A stretch of 64,000 nucleotides of DNA from Acanthochlamys bracteata (lineage: Eukaryota; Streptophyta; Magnoliopsida; Pandanales; Velloziaceae): contig CM034138.1 of the NCBI GenBank assembly GCA_019914995.1, positions 2,232,001 through 2,296,000 on the forward strand. The letters are read 5' to 3'. Made by a program: the position numbers and the translations under genes. Positions 48,133 through 61,500 of this stretch are shown piece by piece. How positions within the stretch are numbered: the stretch's first letter is position 1; each line of letters opens with the position of its first letter. Under the pieces are notes generated by a model. The model was not told where the DNA came from and did no database searches. It was given only the letters and a program-made list of their open reading frames with translations.

Positions 48133-49800
48133 TCACTGCTTTTGCCTTAACGACGAGTTCCTGGAAAAGGTACGTAAATGTCGACGAAAGGTTAGCAATA
48201 GCTTGCCTCAACATTACCAAAATAATAATAACCGTGATGAGGAAAGTAACCAATTTGTTGCAGGAAAGCACAGGGGGAAAGGAAAACGGTGAAATTTTAA
48301 AATAAAGGAAAGAAACATATATAGAATCGACATTACAACAGAGGAAAGCAAACTGATTTGTCTCTCATGTAAATGGCATCATTCATCATGATGTACTAGA
48401 CCAATCAGAGATAAAAAAAACAAATTTTATAACTCTTTCGAGATAAAAGCCAAAATTTAGAATTTAGAACAAATAATTTCCAAGGAAATTGAACAATGCA
48501 TTTTTTCCCCAAATTGCAAGCACGCAAGCAACTAAATCAAGTAAAAACTAAACTTGAAAGAAGAAATAACCGGTGTAATCAAGCAGATAAGTACCTCAAA
48601 ATTTCTTTTAAACAAAAGCTAATCAAGATTGCGGAAAATCAAAGGCAATCAGAAGACACAAACTTTCAATACAAATTCAGTAACCTTCTTCCAAATCAGA
48701 GATACAAGCAAGCAACAGACTGCTTGAAAAAAGATTCACACTTGAATGCCTCATTTTCACAAAAAGAGGGGAAAAAACCAACTAATACTGAAAAAAGAAG
48801 AAGAAGAAGAAGAATAACACTCCCAGAATCATCAAGGCATAGAGAAAATCAAAGTTCAGGAAAGAAAAGAAGATTTACACACAGTATCAAGGAAGGAGAT
48901 TTGTGAAAACCTGAAAAAGCTAATCCGAAGAGGAATTATTCTGCTCTTAATTCGTTGTTGGCTTTAGAAATGAGATCAACTCCTGAGTGAGCTGATTGGG
49001 ATTACTGAATTCTGATTCTGGAAGTACAAAGCCCTGTTGAAGAAAATGGCAAATTCAATTGATTAAGCTTTGATCAGAAAGTATCCGAAGACCAATGGCA
49101 AATAATCTATGGAAAGTAGTACCATGATGGCGTGACATTGAAGGGGAACGAGAAAGGGGAGTTTGAGATTAACAAAGTTAAACTTCTAAATAAATTCCAT
49201 GTTTTTGTGATCAAAAGATCAGAGACACATAGAAAACGAAATTTTAATGATCAGATTCATGAGGAATGCTAATTCTAACCCCAAAATTACAGTTTCAAAG
49301 AAAAAAATACAAAATGAAAAATCGCGATGATATACAAAAACTTTGCGTTCTGAGTACAAACCAAAGGACACGAGCTCAAATTCAACGAAATTTCATCCAA
49401 CCTTCCACTAAAACAACGATCAAGCAGAAAAATAACGGTTTTTGGTGAATTCAACTGATATGTTAGAAACACGTTACACTAATCACAAAATCAACGCTTC
49501 CAAATATTCGAGTCACAAAACCTTGTAGTGATTGAAGAATGCTGACCTCTATCAATCCTTTGATCCATCCTTCACTGAGCAATCAAAATGCTTCAAAATT
49601 CATCTAAAATCTATCAGCAGAATGCCTCTGATCGTACTATAATCGATGAAGAACCATAACTTAGATCTCCAAGCTCTTAATTTCGAATCGAAAATTCAGA
49701 ATTTAATCTGTTTTCAATACTGATACAGAAATTCTCCGACGAAGACTAGAGAAAGAGAGAGATGGGAAGAAGAAGAAGAACAGCGAGCTCTCTGTACCTC
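48133..49800 (-). other. Leader region of the DUF1639 gene with probable intron(s)
   Basis: Minus-strand TTTTCCAG just upstream of 48160 is a good acceptor for the exon holding the ATG. GAG followed by GTACTT near 48594 is a possible donor. The open frame at 48496-48906 on the plus strand is A-rich with no domain and is not called. The 5' end is expected near 49795, under the TATA box. Confidence 0.45.
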
Positions 49801-49820
49801 TCTACCTTTGAAAGCCCCAT

Positions 49821-49827
49821 TTTTATA
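49821..49827 (-). promoter_or_regulatory. TATA box of the DUF1639 gene
   Basis: Minus-strand TATAAAA followed by a purine/pyrimidine-rich leader with GAAGAAGAAG runs (49760-49785). It is far (1.7 kb) from the ATG, in line with leader introns. Confidence 0.5.
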
Positions 49828-50315
49828 CTCCCCTACAAGGCTGCAAGGGAAAGCCTCCCCGTTTCCGTTTCGTTTTCTTAAACGGGAACGGGTATTACTG
49901 GAACGCTTCTGCTCATCTCCGTTGATCAGATGATCAACGGCATGAAATGGCGGGGTTATGTAGTCTCGTTATCAAGGAACGTGGTAAATATAAACAGTGT
50001 TAGCTGACGGCGTTACGCAAAACTTCCTTAAGTAATTTGTATAGTTTTCTTATTTCTTCTTCTAGGATAATTAATTATTTTTCTTACTTGGCTTGAAATA
50101 TTCTGGTTTTCTAATTATTTGCCTTATTAGTTCGTGGACCCTGAAAATGAAATGTTTCAATCAACAAAAAAAAATTATCATTCTCTATAGAGTTTCTCAG
50201 AAAAAAGCATAATAAATCGTCCGGTAAATTCCTACAATTAAGTTGATTAAATTCTGAAAAAATTCACTTATAAAACTGTCAGAAATTATTATAGTCTCTG
50301 AAACTTTTTAATTAA

Positions 50316-50608
50316 GATCGTGTTTCATACGCTCGTAGCTACAATTTCTTACGTTAAATTTTAAGTTTCGAACAGTTTATATATTTTGATTAAATAAAAA
50401 ATAAAAATTTTATTTTTATATACAGAATTTTAATTCTAACTTATTTATATATTTTTTAATATAATTATATATTTTAATTTTTTTAACTTATTTTTAAAAA
50501 TTATTAAAACACAAATATTAAACTTTATTTTACTTAATTTTTTAAAAAATTTTATTTTTTATTTTTTATTTTTATAAAATTCAATTACAAAATATTTAAA
50601 ATACAGTC
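50316..50608. mobile_element. Short AT-rich MITE-like element, group 1
   Basis: A full-length relative of 20527-20813: start GATCGTGTTTCATACGCTCG versus GAGCGTGTTTTAAACGCTCG, and end TTTTTATTTTTATAAAATTC versus TTTTTATTTTTAAGAAAATTC. Left and right ends are weakly inverted (GTGTTTCATA and TGTATTTTAAA). Non-coding. Confidence 0.5.
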
Positions 50609-51211
50609 CTACTGTTTAACATGAATCTCTTACTAATATTTGATGACAATTATCTTCATACAAAAGGTGAGGTACATTATATACATATGTTATCTTCATC
50701 ATATACACAACTGAAACATTAATAACTTAAAGGAGAGCAACTTGAAATTATTAATTTAATTTTTTATTGATCTTGTGTACATGTTGTTGCTTATCTGTTC
50801 CGGTTCTGTGACCTAACCGACCAACTTGGCTCAAGCTCGATCAAAGGTGGCGTGTTGTTTTCTAGACTCATCTTGATCTAGTTGGGCCAATTGCTCAATT
50901 AAAAAACCGCGGAAAAAGTTAACAGCATTTATTTATTCAACTTGTAAAAGAAAACAGAAAGTTCAAAGCTAAACAATCGAATTTCTTTCTGCCAATCTCC
51001 CAATTCATTTTCTGTGTCGTCTCCATCGAAGCTTCCCTTCATCCGCCCTCTGGCGATCGATTGTAAGACTTCATTGAATTCGAGTACCTATTTTGATTGT
51101 TTGATCGAGTGATTACTTAATCAGTGGATTATTTTCTTCGCTAATTTCTGATTGAGATCAGACGGACTGCTTTTGATCTCTCGATTGAATTGTTGAATCG
51201 AGAGGGAGAAG

Positions 51212-53474
51212 ATGAGCGAAGTTTTCGAAGGATACGAGCGCCAGTATTGCGAGATCTCAGCTTCTCTCTCGCGCAAGAACACCGCTGCAGCAGCTCTTGA
51301 TGGAGGTTAGATGCAAATATATTGTGAAACAAATTTATCAAGTCAATTTGTCTTTTCAGCTAGAATATCATGGAAATGTTGAGTTTTGTAGGTAGAGCTA
51401 GTTATGTATTCTATTAGATTTGATTGTTGTGGACTATGGATTGTTTATGTAATTACATGAATTTACAGAGCAAAAGAAGCAGAAGATTTCTGAAATTAAA
51501 TCCGGAATCGAAGATGCGGAGAACTTGGTCAGTTTCATTGGAATGAACTAATTTGTTTTTCTTCTGTTAGAAATCTGTTCAGTTACTGGAAATTATTTGA
51601 ACTTAGCTAAGCTTAAACGTAATGGCTGAAATTTAGATCAGGAAGATGGATCTGGAGGCACGGAGTCTTCAGCCCAGTGTGAAAGCAGGATTGTTGGCAA
51701 AGATTAGGGAGTATAAGTCAGATTTGAACGGCTTGAAGAACGAAGTCAAGAGGTTGTCATCTATTAACCATAGCCAAGCTGCGAGGGACGAGCTGTTGGA
51801 GTCTGGATTGGCTGATACGCTTAAGGTTAGCTGGCTTTGAAATCTCACCTATTGGGCAATGTCTTGAACTATATTCAAAGTAGCACAATATAAAATGTAA
51901 ACTTTTCTAAGCATGTTTTACATAGAGAAGGTATCTATGTATTATCATTAGCTAGCATCGTTATGATTATTTGATGCAAAAGTATTTTCTCGCTTATAAA
52001 GGACTTACATAGTTTGAGCATCCAATTGTACAGGTATCTGCTGATCAAAGGGATAGGTTAATGTGGTCCACTGAAACATTGCACCAGTCTGGTGAAAGAA
52101 TTAGGGAGAGTAGGAGGACTACACTGGAAACTGAGGAGCTAGGTGTGTCAATTCTGCAGGACCTGCATCAACAACGCCAATCTCTTTTGCATGCTCATAA
52201 CACGGTATGCTCTTTATAATTAGTACATACCCAGCTAGATTTGATAGGTTAGTAGATAAATCAACATATATTCATATTGTAAGATAGACAGTGTTCTGTT
52301 TTGTCATTTTACATGATGATGTTACACATAGGACTGCTAGTTTATTGATGTAGATTTGTTGTTTTCCAGCTAGTAAAGTTAATCAGCACATAGGGTTTAT
52401 ACTTTTTCTAAATATAAGAACATGCAGTTTGTTTTTTAGTTGGATGTTTTCTTATAATCTATCCAGTAAAAGCTATAAAGAGCAGTTGTAACAAAACAGA
52501 CATATGTGATAAGGATATAGACAGTTAGGAGATCTAACAGTATCCATATTCACATTGAAACTTTAAAAAAGATTGAAAGCTGTTTCCACATTTGGAGATG
52601 GCATTTAGTATATGTAGGTGTCCTTTAAAGACTATGATAGACCAGTTTTCGACTTATCTTGTTTTGCATCATGGTGGTGGTGTTGGGCTTTTATATCTGC
52701 TGTCTTGTCAAAATTTTGTAGCAACTGTCATGCATATTGACATTGATTGACCTTTGTGGTTGAATTTTGGGTTTTGTGGGTTTCTGTTTGGTGGTAATCA
52801 GTACGGGGAGTCAGTAACCATGAAGTCTTGAGGTTTTTTTAGCTTGCTTGGCACTCTAAAAGCTCACTTTTGTGTTGCTTTTGGAATCTTACTCCTATGT
52901 TTGTGTTGCTTATCACAATTAGACCTCTACATATACTTTCCTTCAAGCCAGACTTAGTTCGTTGTAAGATAATATTGAATATGAATTTCAGCTCCTTAAG
53001 ATATGCTGTGCAGGCATGTCAAAGTTAAGTACCATATGTCTTTGTATTTTTGGGCTGTTCAAAAAACCAAGAGATTTCAGATGCTTCTTGAGCCTTTGAA
53101 GGTGATTTGATGATTTTTCATGTATCGAAATATGTAAACGTTCATGTGCCTTGCTTTGCTTTTTGGCTTCTTTTAATCTTTCTTGCATTAGAATTTTGCT
53201 GTTAATATTCATTTTTACGAATAGACATAAAGCTTACATATGCTGTTTGGTTCAATCAACATTCATATATATAATCTTTTCTTCATGATTTTATGGAAAT
53301 TATGTTTAACCCTCTTTACAGCTGAACGGAGTGGATGATAATGTTGGGAAGAGCAAGAAGGTATTGTCCAACATGTCGAAAAGAATGGATAGGAATAAGT
53401 GGACAATTGGCTGCATTATTGTGGCACTTGTTGTGGCAATCTTCGTGATCTTGTACTTCAGGCTTTTCCGTTGA
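51212..53474 (+). CDS. VTI11: Vesicle-transport v-SNARE VTI11
   Basis: A Qb-SNARE for traffic between the trans-Golgi network, prevacuolar compartment and vacuole. Five exons close in frame: 51212-51305, 51469-51527, 51637-51825, 52034-52204 and 53322-53474, giving 221 residues, the normal VTI1 length. The N-terminal Habc-like helices start MSEVFEGYERQYCEISASLS. The SNARE motif runs about 125-190 (RTTLETEELGVSILQDL, then QRQSLLHAHNTLNGVDDNV) with the central Gln in the SILQDLHQQR segment. A single C-terminal membrane anchor is IIVALVVAIFVILYF (about 202-216), followed by RLFR in the lumen. Sequence favours VTI11 or VTI13 over VTI12, but the paralogue choice is not certain. Confidence 0.92.
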
Positions 53475-54272
53475 GTCATTGTTTGGCAGATATTTGTGTG
53501 GCGTGCCCTTACCTAGTCAAAGGCACATGGATGTCAGGCAGCTTGTGTTTCTCAGTGTAGTATATCAAATGCATATGGATAAATATTGTAATGTAATTAG
53601 ATTCTAGAAGAATTTGTTGTTTCTTTATGGTGTTTTTTTTGTCCAGCGCAAGTGTGTCGCAAGTAGAGAACTAAATGTTCATAAAGTCTTTGTTCTTTTT
53701 ATTCTTATAATTTATTTTTTTACTACAAATTTATTTTTCAACTTAATTTTTCTAGCTAAAAAAATATAAAAAATTCATTTCAGTTTTTTATAAAAAAATA
53801 TAAATTAAAATAAGTTTTGTACATAATATTTATAATTTATGTTTAATAACTATTTGTTAAAAGAATGCACCCAAAGAAAATAGTTTTAATACCATCTTCT
53901 TCCTTGTGCAAGAAACGTGACCAGTTTGTTGACAACTTCAACCGGCTGTTTGAACCTTCTCCTATCAATCAAATTGAAAATGCACAAGATCTTCGGAGGA
54001 TCTTCATCGATTTGTGACACTTAACAAAATAGCTGAAACAATGGTAGGGCCGTAGATGACTAGCTACAGGTTTACAAAGATGTTCTGAACAGACGCATAT
54101 ATCAGGCCAACCTTCAGCCACAACAATTGATTGAAATCACATCCTTCTAACGTTTGCATGAGCTGACATTACAGTTTCCTGTTTACACAACCACTAACTT
54201 CGGTATGAATGATTGAAGTCGTCCAGAGGGCATCATTGACAAAGCATTTTACGGTAACACCACACAATTCTA
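53475..54272. other. 3' flank of VTI11 and spacer
   Basis: The 3' UTR probably ends near 53600-53700. The rest is AT-rich and then ordinary unique sequence without a coding exon. Confidence 0.5.
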
Positions 54273-54280
54273 CCCGCTAC

Positions 54281-54673
54281 TGGAGGTGTAAAAATAGGCC
54301 GGGCCAAACAAGCCGGCCCGCGACTCAGTAAGTTGATCTGATCATCGGCCCGTTCGACTTAGTAAACAATGACAGGATCGGGCCAATTATGTTGGTCTGT
54401 CGGAAGGTCCGTCCGTCCGAATACTGTTCATATTGACCGATCAATATAGACCGTCATTAATTTTTTATTTTTATCTTTAAAATAATTTTTATTTTTTATT
54501 TTTTATATAAAATTAAAATATAAATCGAATATATAGATCAAATCAGATCGTGAGAAATAAAATCGGACCGGACTGGTCCAGCCTGAGTACTTTACTTAGT
54601 CCAAACCAGTCCGGTCTATTAACTTGACCCTGGTCGGCCGGTCCAAACCAGTCCGTCCGTTTTTGCACCTATA
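54281..54673. mobile_element. Small non-autonomous hAT-like element
   Basis: A 393-bp element flanked by the perfect 8-bp duplication CCCGCTAC at 54273-54280 and 54674-54681. Left end TGGAGGTGTAAAAA and right end, read backwards, TATAGGTGCAAAAA form terminal inverted repeats (10 of 14 match). Subterminal zones are full of GGCCGG, GGTCCG and GACCGG motifs, while the middle is AT-rich, the same design as the larger hAT element at 27671. No transposase. The intact duplication suggests recent insertion. Confidence 0.8.
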
Positions 54674-54681
54674 CCCGCTAC

Positions 54682-55946
54682 TACTTCAAATCCAACAGAA
54701 AGGTTCGCTCCAACACCAACTTACGGAAGTACAGTATTAGACTCGTACTTCCGAAATTAAAGACGATCAATAATCGCAAGCCCCAATGAAGTAGTTGATC
54801 TAGAAGTTCAAAGTTCAAACTCGTTGCATCTAATTGCTACAGACTGGAAAAAGATGGCTGCGCCGTTCAAATAAATCAACGAAGGCATTAGCTTCCACTC
54901 AACTATTCGGATAACTGGTAATACTCACCAAATGATAATGAATATGAACAAACTGCTGCATAATTCCCATATCTACAAAGGAGAACACATGAACTGAACA
55001 AAGAACCGATTCTGCAGAAAGATATGGAAGCCAGGGCACAGATGCATTCAAGCATCGATTATTAGTTACCCACTAGAGATAACTATGACTGCCATCACAC
55101 CAAATTAACAAAAGGATAAAAGCGATTCTATTAAAATAGAAGGTAAAAAAAATGCAAAGCTACCAAGCCGAGGTCAGCTACAGATTACCAATGGGAAATC
55201 GAACACCCCAACAGCAAATATCAACCTTAAAGAACAAATGCATCCATCTAGACCGAACTTCCTCAACATGATAACATAAATTCAAAGCATCTCTATTCTC
55301 TAGCAATTGGATGACAAGCATCTCTATTCTCTAGCAATTGGATGACAATTGCATTACAATTACGCTGACCCTATACAAAGGAATGCTAGTGTGACACTAA
55401 CTGATCTTGCAACACTAATGTCCTGTGATATAAGCAACAGGAAAGATCCTTTGTGCTAGAAGAAAACCTGAGTACCCATACAGTTAAATACAAAACAATA
55501 TGCTGACAACAGAGAAATATTCACAAATAATGAATTGATACTAACTATACAAAGAGCAGAAAATTTTCATTTAACACGCACTATCAACATTTCGATACAA
55601 TAGCTTCTCACAGGATTTAATAAATGAAGCAGGTAAGTACAATATCACTATCCACACATTCATAAACGAAGTGAAACAATTTAAGAAGAGATGCAGGTAA
55701 CCACAGTAGCTTATCGCAGGATTTGATTTCAAAATAAACCACCAGATACTATATATAAGATAGAACAAAATAGTTCCTGTAGCGACATTAACAAAACAAA
55801 ATACAAGGGGCTCAAAAGAGCCTGATAAGATCCACAGTTGCAAAGGAACAAAGCTTGACGAAAATATTGTGCAAAAACTCAAACCAAAAGCAACATTAAT
55901 CACTACATCATTAATAGCAGCATCTAACTAATTAACCCATCCATCT
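54682..55946. other. Spacer and eS30 3' UTR
   Basis: No coding exon is seen. Holds a 31-bp tandem duplication at 55285-55346. The part next to 55946 should be the eS30 3' UTR. Confidence 0.5.
55285..55346. repeat. Perfect 31-bp tandem duplication
   Basis: Two identical copies, 55285-55315 and 55316-55346, each starting AAGCATCTCTATTCTCTAG and ending TTGGATGAC. Perfect identity points to a recent slip event. Confidence 0.9.
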
Positions 55947-56356
<410 letters not shown>

Positions 56357-56467
56357 GCTTGATTAATAGGCTGGCGATGAAACGGAGCAGCGGCTTGAGG
56401 AGATTGAAATCTGTTGTTAGTCTGCTGCGGCTCGGACCTAGTGCATCTGTAAATGGAGGAGAGATGG

Positions 56468-56541
56468 AAACCCTAAATCGACATTTATATAAAGTTGTCT
56501 GCCTCAGGGGAGGGTATTTAATGGGCCGTCACCTTTGGGCT
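56468..56541 (-). promoter_or_regulatory. eS30 promoter: telo-box, TATA and two site II motifs
   Basis: AAACCCTAA (telo-box) at 56468-56476, palindromic TTTATATAAA at 56484-56493, TGGGCC at 56522-56527 and TGGGCT at 56536-56541. The telo-box plus site II pair is the standard set in plant ribosomal protein promoters and coordinates growth-linked transcription through TCP factors. Confidence 0.65.
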
Positions 56542-56629
56542 TATTAGAAATACTGGTCTAAAGATGCCCAAGTGGTTATTGATGGATTCGGATCACTAGC
56601 AACCAGCCATATCAAGTTACAGTCAGCTT

Positions 56630-56880
56630 AGGGTGCGTGTTTCCAATATCCATAAATTTATTTTTTTTATCAAATTTTAACTTTTAAATAATTTATATAT
56701 TTTAATTATATAAAAAATTTAGAATTTTATTTCATATAAGATATTTTAATTTTAATTTTTTTATTTACACACTTTTTAATATAATTATATTTTTTAATTA
56801 TTTAAAACCTATTAAAATATATATACTAAATTTTACTTCTATTTTATTTTTAAAAAAACTATATTACTTATGTGTTCAGG
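56630..56880. mobile_element. Short AT-rich repeat, group 1 (diverged)
   Basis: Starts GGTGCGTGTTTCCAATATCC and shares with 20527 and 50316 the order ATTTATATATTTT, TTTAATATAATTATATTTTT and CCTATTAAAATATATA. Ends are approximate and similarity is lower than between the other two copies. Confidence 0.4.
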
Positions 56881-57089
56881 ATGGAACTTGTTTACGAGAA
56901 CTAAGTCGACTAACCTAATATATAGAGTTGAACCGACTTCGTCGTGTTAAAAAAGCTGGCATTAATTACAATGTTCCATTAAATCAATAAAATAATACAC
57001 ACTTTATATAAAAGCAGAGAAATCATTCCAGTGGAAGCAGTTAAATAGGACAACCGAGGTACAAAAGTCCACAATTGCATTGTCTAATT

Positions 57090-57295
57090 TTTAATTTTTT
57101 ATTTATAAATATATTTTATAATTATTTAAAAAGTTATTTAAAAATTAAAAATTATAAAAAATTTTACGTAATAAAATTTTTTTATTATATATTTTTATTA
57201 CTTTTTAAAAATAAAAATAAAATTTATTTTTTAAAAAACAAATAAAAATAATTTTTATTTAAAAAAATTCTGTTTTATAAACACTAACGCCCTTT
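57090..57295. mobile_element. Short AT-rich repeat, group 3
   Basis: Carries TATATTTTATAATTATTTA and the core ACGTAATAAAATTTTTTTAT in the same order and spacing as 28981-29165, then a TTCTGTTTTATAAACACT right end. Non-coding. Confidence 0.45.
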
Positions 57296-57299
57296 TATT

Positions 57300-58075
57300 C
57301 GATTTGAAACGTATGTGTGCATTATGGAGAGTGCGTTTTGAAAATGACTTTGACATGAATCTTTTTAATAATAAAAAATATTTGGATTTTTCTTAAAAAT
57401 ATTTTGAATTTTTTTAAAATAAAAATATTTTTAATTTTTTAAATTAGTTTTTTGTGATTTAAAAAATAATAATATATAATAACAAAAATTTACTATTTAA
57501 AACTTTTTATATGTTTTAAATATTTAAATACTTATAAAAAATATATTAAAAATATAACTTTAAAATTAAAAATTATTATTAAATTAAGTAGTTAACCAGT
57601 TACGATGAAACAGATTGTGCGATGACAAAACTGAGTTGCATTTTTGCCGTATTTATCTAGAAATAAATTTAACAAATTTGAGATTTTAAAACATTAATTT
57701 AAAAAATTAAATTAAAAATTAAATATATTTAATAAAAATAATTTTTTATATTAATTTATATTAATAGTATGTTTTTAAATTAAAATTTTAAAATAATTGA
57801 TGATAAAAATTTTAAAGTTTTTATTTATTTATACAATTTAAAATAAAAAAGAGTATAGAGTGATAGTAAACACGCCCCTTGGTGGCTGACCTTGTTGATG
57901 AAGAGACATGAAAAACGAATAAAAATGGTAACGGACATTGCAGAAAAGTACCAAGACACCGAAGTATAGCCACAAACTAATGGATCAGCTTCAGCACATT
58001 TCTGATCCATTCCTTACCTCAAAAATATCAATTCAACAAGCCACAACTTCTATATAATTAGTTGGTAACATTTCG
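57300..58075. other. AT-rich spacer
   Basis: Long A/T-rich runs to about 57850, then ordinary unique sequence. No coding exon is recognised on either strand. Confidence 0.5.
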
Positions 58076-58190
58076 AAGGGCATGTTTGGTTTATAAAATG
58101 AATTTTTTGAAAAATAAATTTGTTAAAAATAAGAAATTAAATTTTGACATATAAAATGACAATGAAACGCAACAAGCCAAACGTGCCCTT
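58076..58190. mobile_element. 115-bp MITE with terminal inverted repeats
   Basis: Left end AAGGGCATGTTTGGTTT and right end, read backwards, AAGGGCACGTTTGGCTT match at 15 of 17 bases. The interior is AT-rich. No convincing target duplication is seen, so the superfamily is open. Confidence 0.55.
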
Positions 58191-58554
58191 AACGTGCCTG
58201 CAAATAAATAAGTTCTCGATAGAGAGAAAAAGATATCACAGTGAATCGAAGTCTAAAAAAGCCATCTTCTAGATAAAACGTACGGTAGCGATGCACAACT
58301 ACGGTGATGAATTATACTAGTAGTAAATCAGAGTCCAAAACATCTCTTCTATGCAGAGCACCTGTAACCCAATGAGCTTTGCAAGTAAACCAGAAAATAG
58401 GTACAGAGATTTATTGAAGCAACTTTCAAGAAAGATACTTCTAAATGCTTGAGTATCACAATGCACAGTAGCACACCATCCACCATCTGAGCTTCTTATC
58501 CAGCAGTGATGATGCACGAATCAGGTTTGCAGTACCTAGCGCACAACATGCGTC

Positions 58555-61500
58555 TCACATGTAACATGTCTTGCCCCCTTTATCTTGCTTTTTTACCTGC
58601 AAGAACATATCGAAAGTCAGAGAACAAAACATTACAATTACATGAGTGATATCTCAATCCTTCTTAACTTTTAGGAGTATACCACTTTAAATTCTCCTTT
58701 CACATTGGAAATGGAAACAGGACACTCTCCCTTCTCATCATACTCCGCAAACTCCCCTGCCGATAAGTCAACATCAAACTTTGTTCCACTTGTCTGCACA
58801 AGGAGTAGAAGCTACTTGTCAAACCTTTTTGTATGCAACACAGTCTGAACAAAAGCAGCAAGAAATTGCAACGTCCAAATAACCTTCAGCATGTTTTAGA
58901 AGAAAGGACATAAGAGAAGAAATGGTGCAAAGAAACTAAAGGTTGCAAATGAAAGCAAATGTTGTTTCAAGAAACGGAGAAAAGAAATTGCAAATGTTGT
59001 AAACTCTGATTCACAAATCTCTCTAAGAGCTTGACACCAACTAAAACCAAGAGAAAGCTTTTGAGAAAAATAAATACATAAAGCAAAACAAAATCTATAT
59101 AATCCAAAAAGACTGAAAAGCAAGTATGATTCTTGCGCGGCTTGCGCCAGTCAACAAAGGACAGTATGACGTGAAGATTGGCACACAAAATTCTGCAAAA
59201 ACCAATTAACAGAACACTTCTTCGAGGAATAATATACACGAAACTCGACAACATTGCACGTCTGTATTTTGATAGTCATATAGGGAAGCGTGGCATAAAT
59301 TGTGATACACAACAAAAATGGGAGACTAGATCTTCCAAAGACATTTGACAGTTTATTAGTTGGACATAATAACAGCAGAAATAGTACTTTTTATCTTAAA
59401 ACATTACTTGATGATGTAATGAATTCTACATGTTAATGACGAGGAATTTGACCAACAAGACACTAGAATTTCTCATACTCAAAAAAGGTATACTACAAGA
59501 ACTTGCTATGCCAGCTTACATTTCCAACAAATCACAGATCTAAAAGGCTATTGACAAAAGAGCCACTTACAGATTCAGCTATCCAACCATCTGAAAAGGT
59601 AAAGTCGACTGGTTCAAAGCCTCGGCAATCAAAAACCATGAGGGGAGAAACCTCATTCTTTTGACTGTGGTCAAGAGTTAATGGAACACCATGCCGTGGA
59701 ATCATTTGAATCGTTCCTTCTCTCCCACACAGTTTACACTGCAAGAAATAAATAGCATAAGAAAATGCATGAACACAAGAAGACGCATAAATAAACTGGA
59801 AGTCTGACATTAAACACAACAATGACCGAAGTGAATACCAGTGAGCAACAACTAAATCCAAAGCCCCTTTGGTACTAGTACCTACATCTGTCAGTTTTGC
59901 TGTAAATTAACATACAAAGAACAGAAGACTTAAATTATTTTCTTTCCTTTAAATAAAACATAAATACTAACTAGAACCAATTTCCACTAGGCAAGCAACT
60001 GTTCATTATGCAACGTCTTGAAGATCTTATCAGTGAACCTCGTTCTTTGAACCACATCCAATGACCATCAAGGTTTGAACTTCAGAAATGTGGCTAAACT
60101 GAGAGGGACTTGATTGATAAAAGATAAAATGATGTCATAATGTGGGCAGGAATCAACAAAAGGAAAGAAAATAGCCAGAATAGATTTCCATAGACATACA
60201 AGGATCATTACTTCTAAGTATATAGATTAGGGAAGTGAACACGTCAAGTCAGCGAGGATTTGGTTTTCCTAAACAGACCAAACTCAAGAATACCCACTCG
60301 TGTCCCAATAAATTTATTATACTGTATAGACAGTTACTAGATAGCTAATATTTTCATTTCCATGAACGCAAAGAAATGTGTTCAGTTGTTTTTAATTTGC
60401 TGCATCACCAACTTGAAAGGGCAATGACAAGATTGAAACAAATTATTTTCATGACAACAATGCCACCTTCAAATAGTAACTTCATTGAGTTAAGATATTA
60501 TCCCCGAGTTAAAGAACTGATTGTTCAAGTTTTTGAAGAGTGCTCCTAAACTGAAGTGTGCTTCAGATCTAAAACAAGAACTGACACGTCACATCAGTAT
60601 ACAATGTGCATCCAATTTGTTTATGTTTAAATCAGAAAAGGCAGTAATCAAAATTAAGTGCCAGAACTACGACTGAATTTGAAAGGATACAAGGTAACTT
60701 GCATCACCCAGCCTGAAGCACATAACATTAGCAAACAGCAGAGAAAGTAACATAAAACAAAACACCAAAAATATGATAAGACAATGAAAAACAGCAGAAG
60801 AAACGGCATGCCAGGCACATGAGCTACCAGCTGCTCAGGAAACTCTACAAATCCTTAGTAAGAACATAGCCGAACAAACTCGAAACATGCAAACAGTTAA
60901 AGACAGCTTTGAAAAGCATATTCAGTTGTAATATTTGAACGAGGACAATGCTGAACAGGTAAGTAACCTTAGCAGATGTGAGCTTCAGTTCATAGCTAAC
61001 CAAAAAGGCAATTCCGTTTTAAGTAACAAACACTTCATTATGGAGCTGAAGAGAATATAAACAGAAGAATAAACAACATGGGAACAACAAACAAATAAAA
61101 TAAAACAGCACGTGAACATATCTAGATATAACTAGGAATAGCTACAACCTTCTGAACAAGATGCGCAGTTCCCCTACCCGTAGAGAGTGGCACGACCTCA
61201 GACAACACCAGGCACGTGGCCTTCTGACTGACTTCGCCACAGTTCTCACATTTCACCTAAAATCCAAAAAGATAATCAATAACCTGAAGATCCAAAAAGA
61301 GTCAATCAAAACCAGAGCGAAATACCAAGAGCAAGCCATTTCCGATATAAGAAAGACGAAGTGCAAACTAAAGATGGTTTCCGATTAACACATCTCATAC
61401 CTTGTAGAGCTATTGAAGTAAACAAATACTGTAATCGAGTGCATTCAAATGAATCTCAACCAAAAACCACAAACCTCAAGCAACTAAACAAACCAGGTGA

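Noticed and set aside
48496-48906. 136-codon plus-strand open frame
   Set aside because: A-rich, Lys/Arg/Gln-rich low-complexity translation lying in the leader region of the DUF1639 gene; no domain and no promoter.
52988-53212. 74-codon minus-strand frame inside VTI11 intron 4
   Set aside because: Lys/Ser-rich chance frame in an intron, with no start context or domain.
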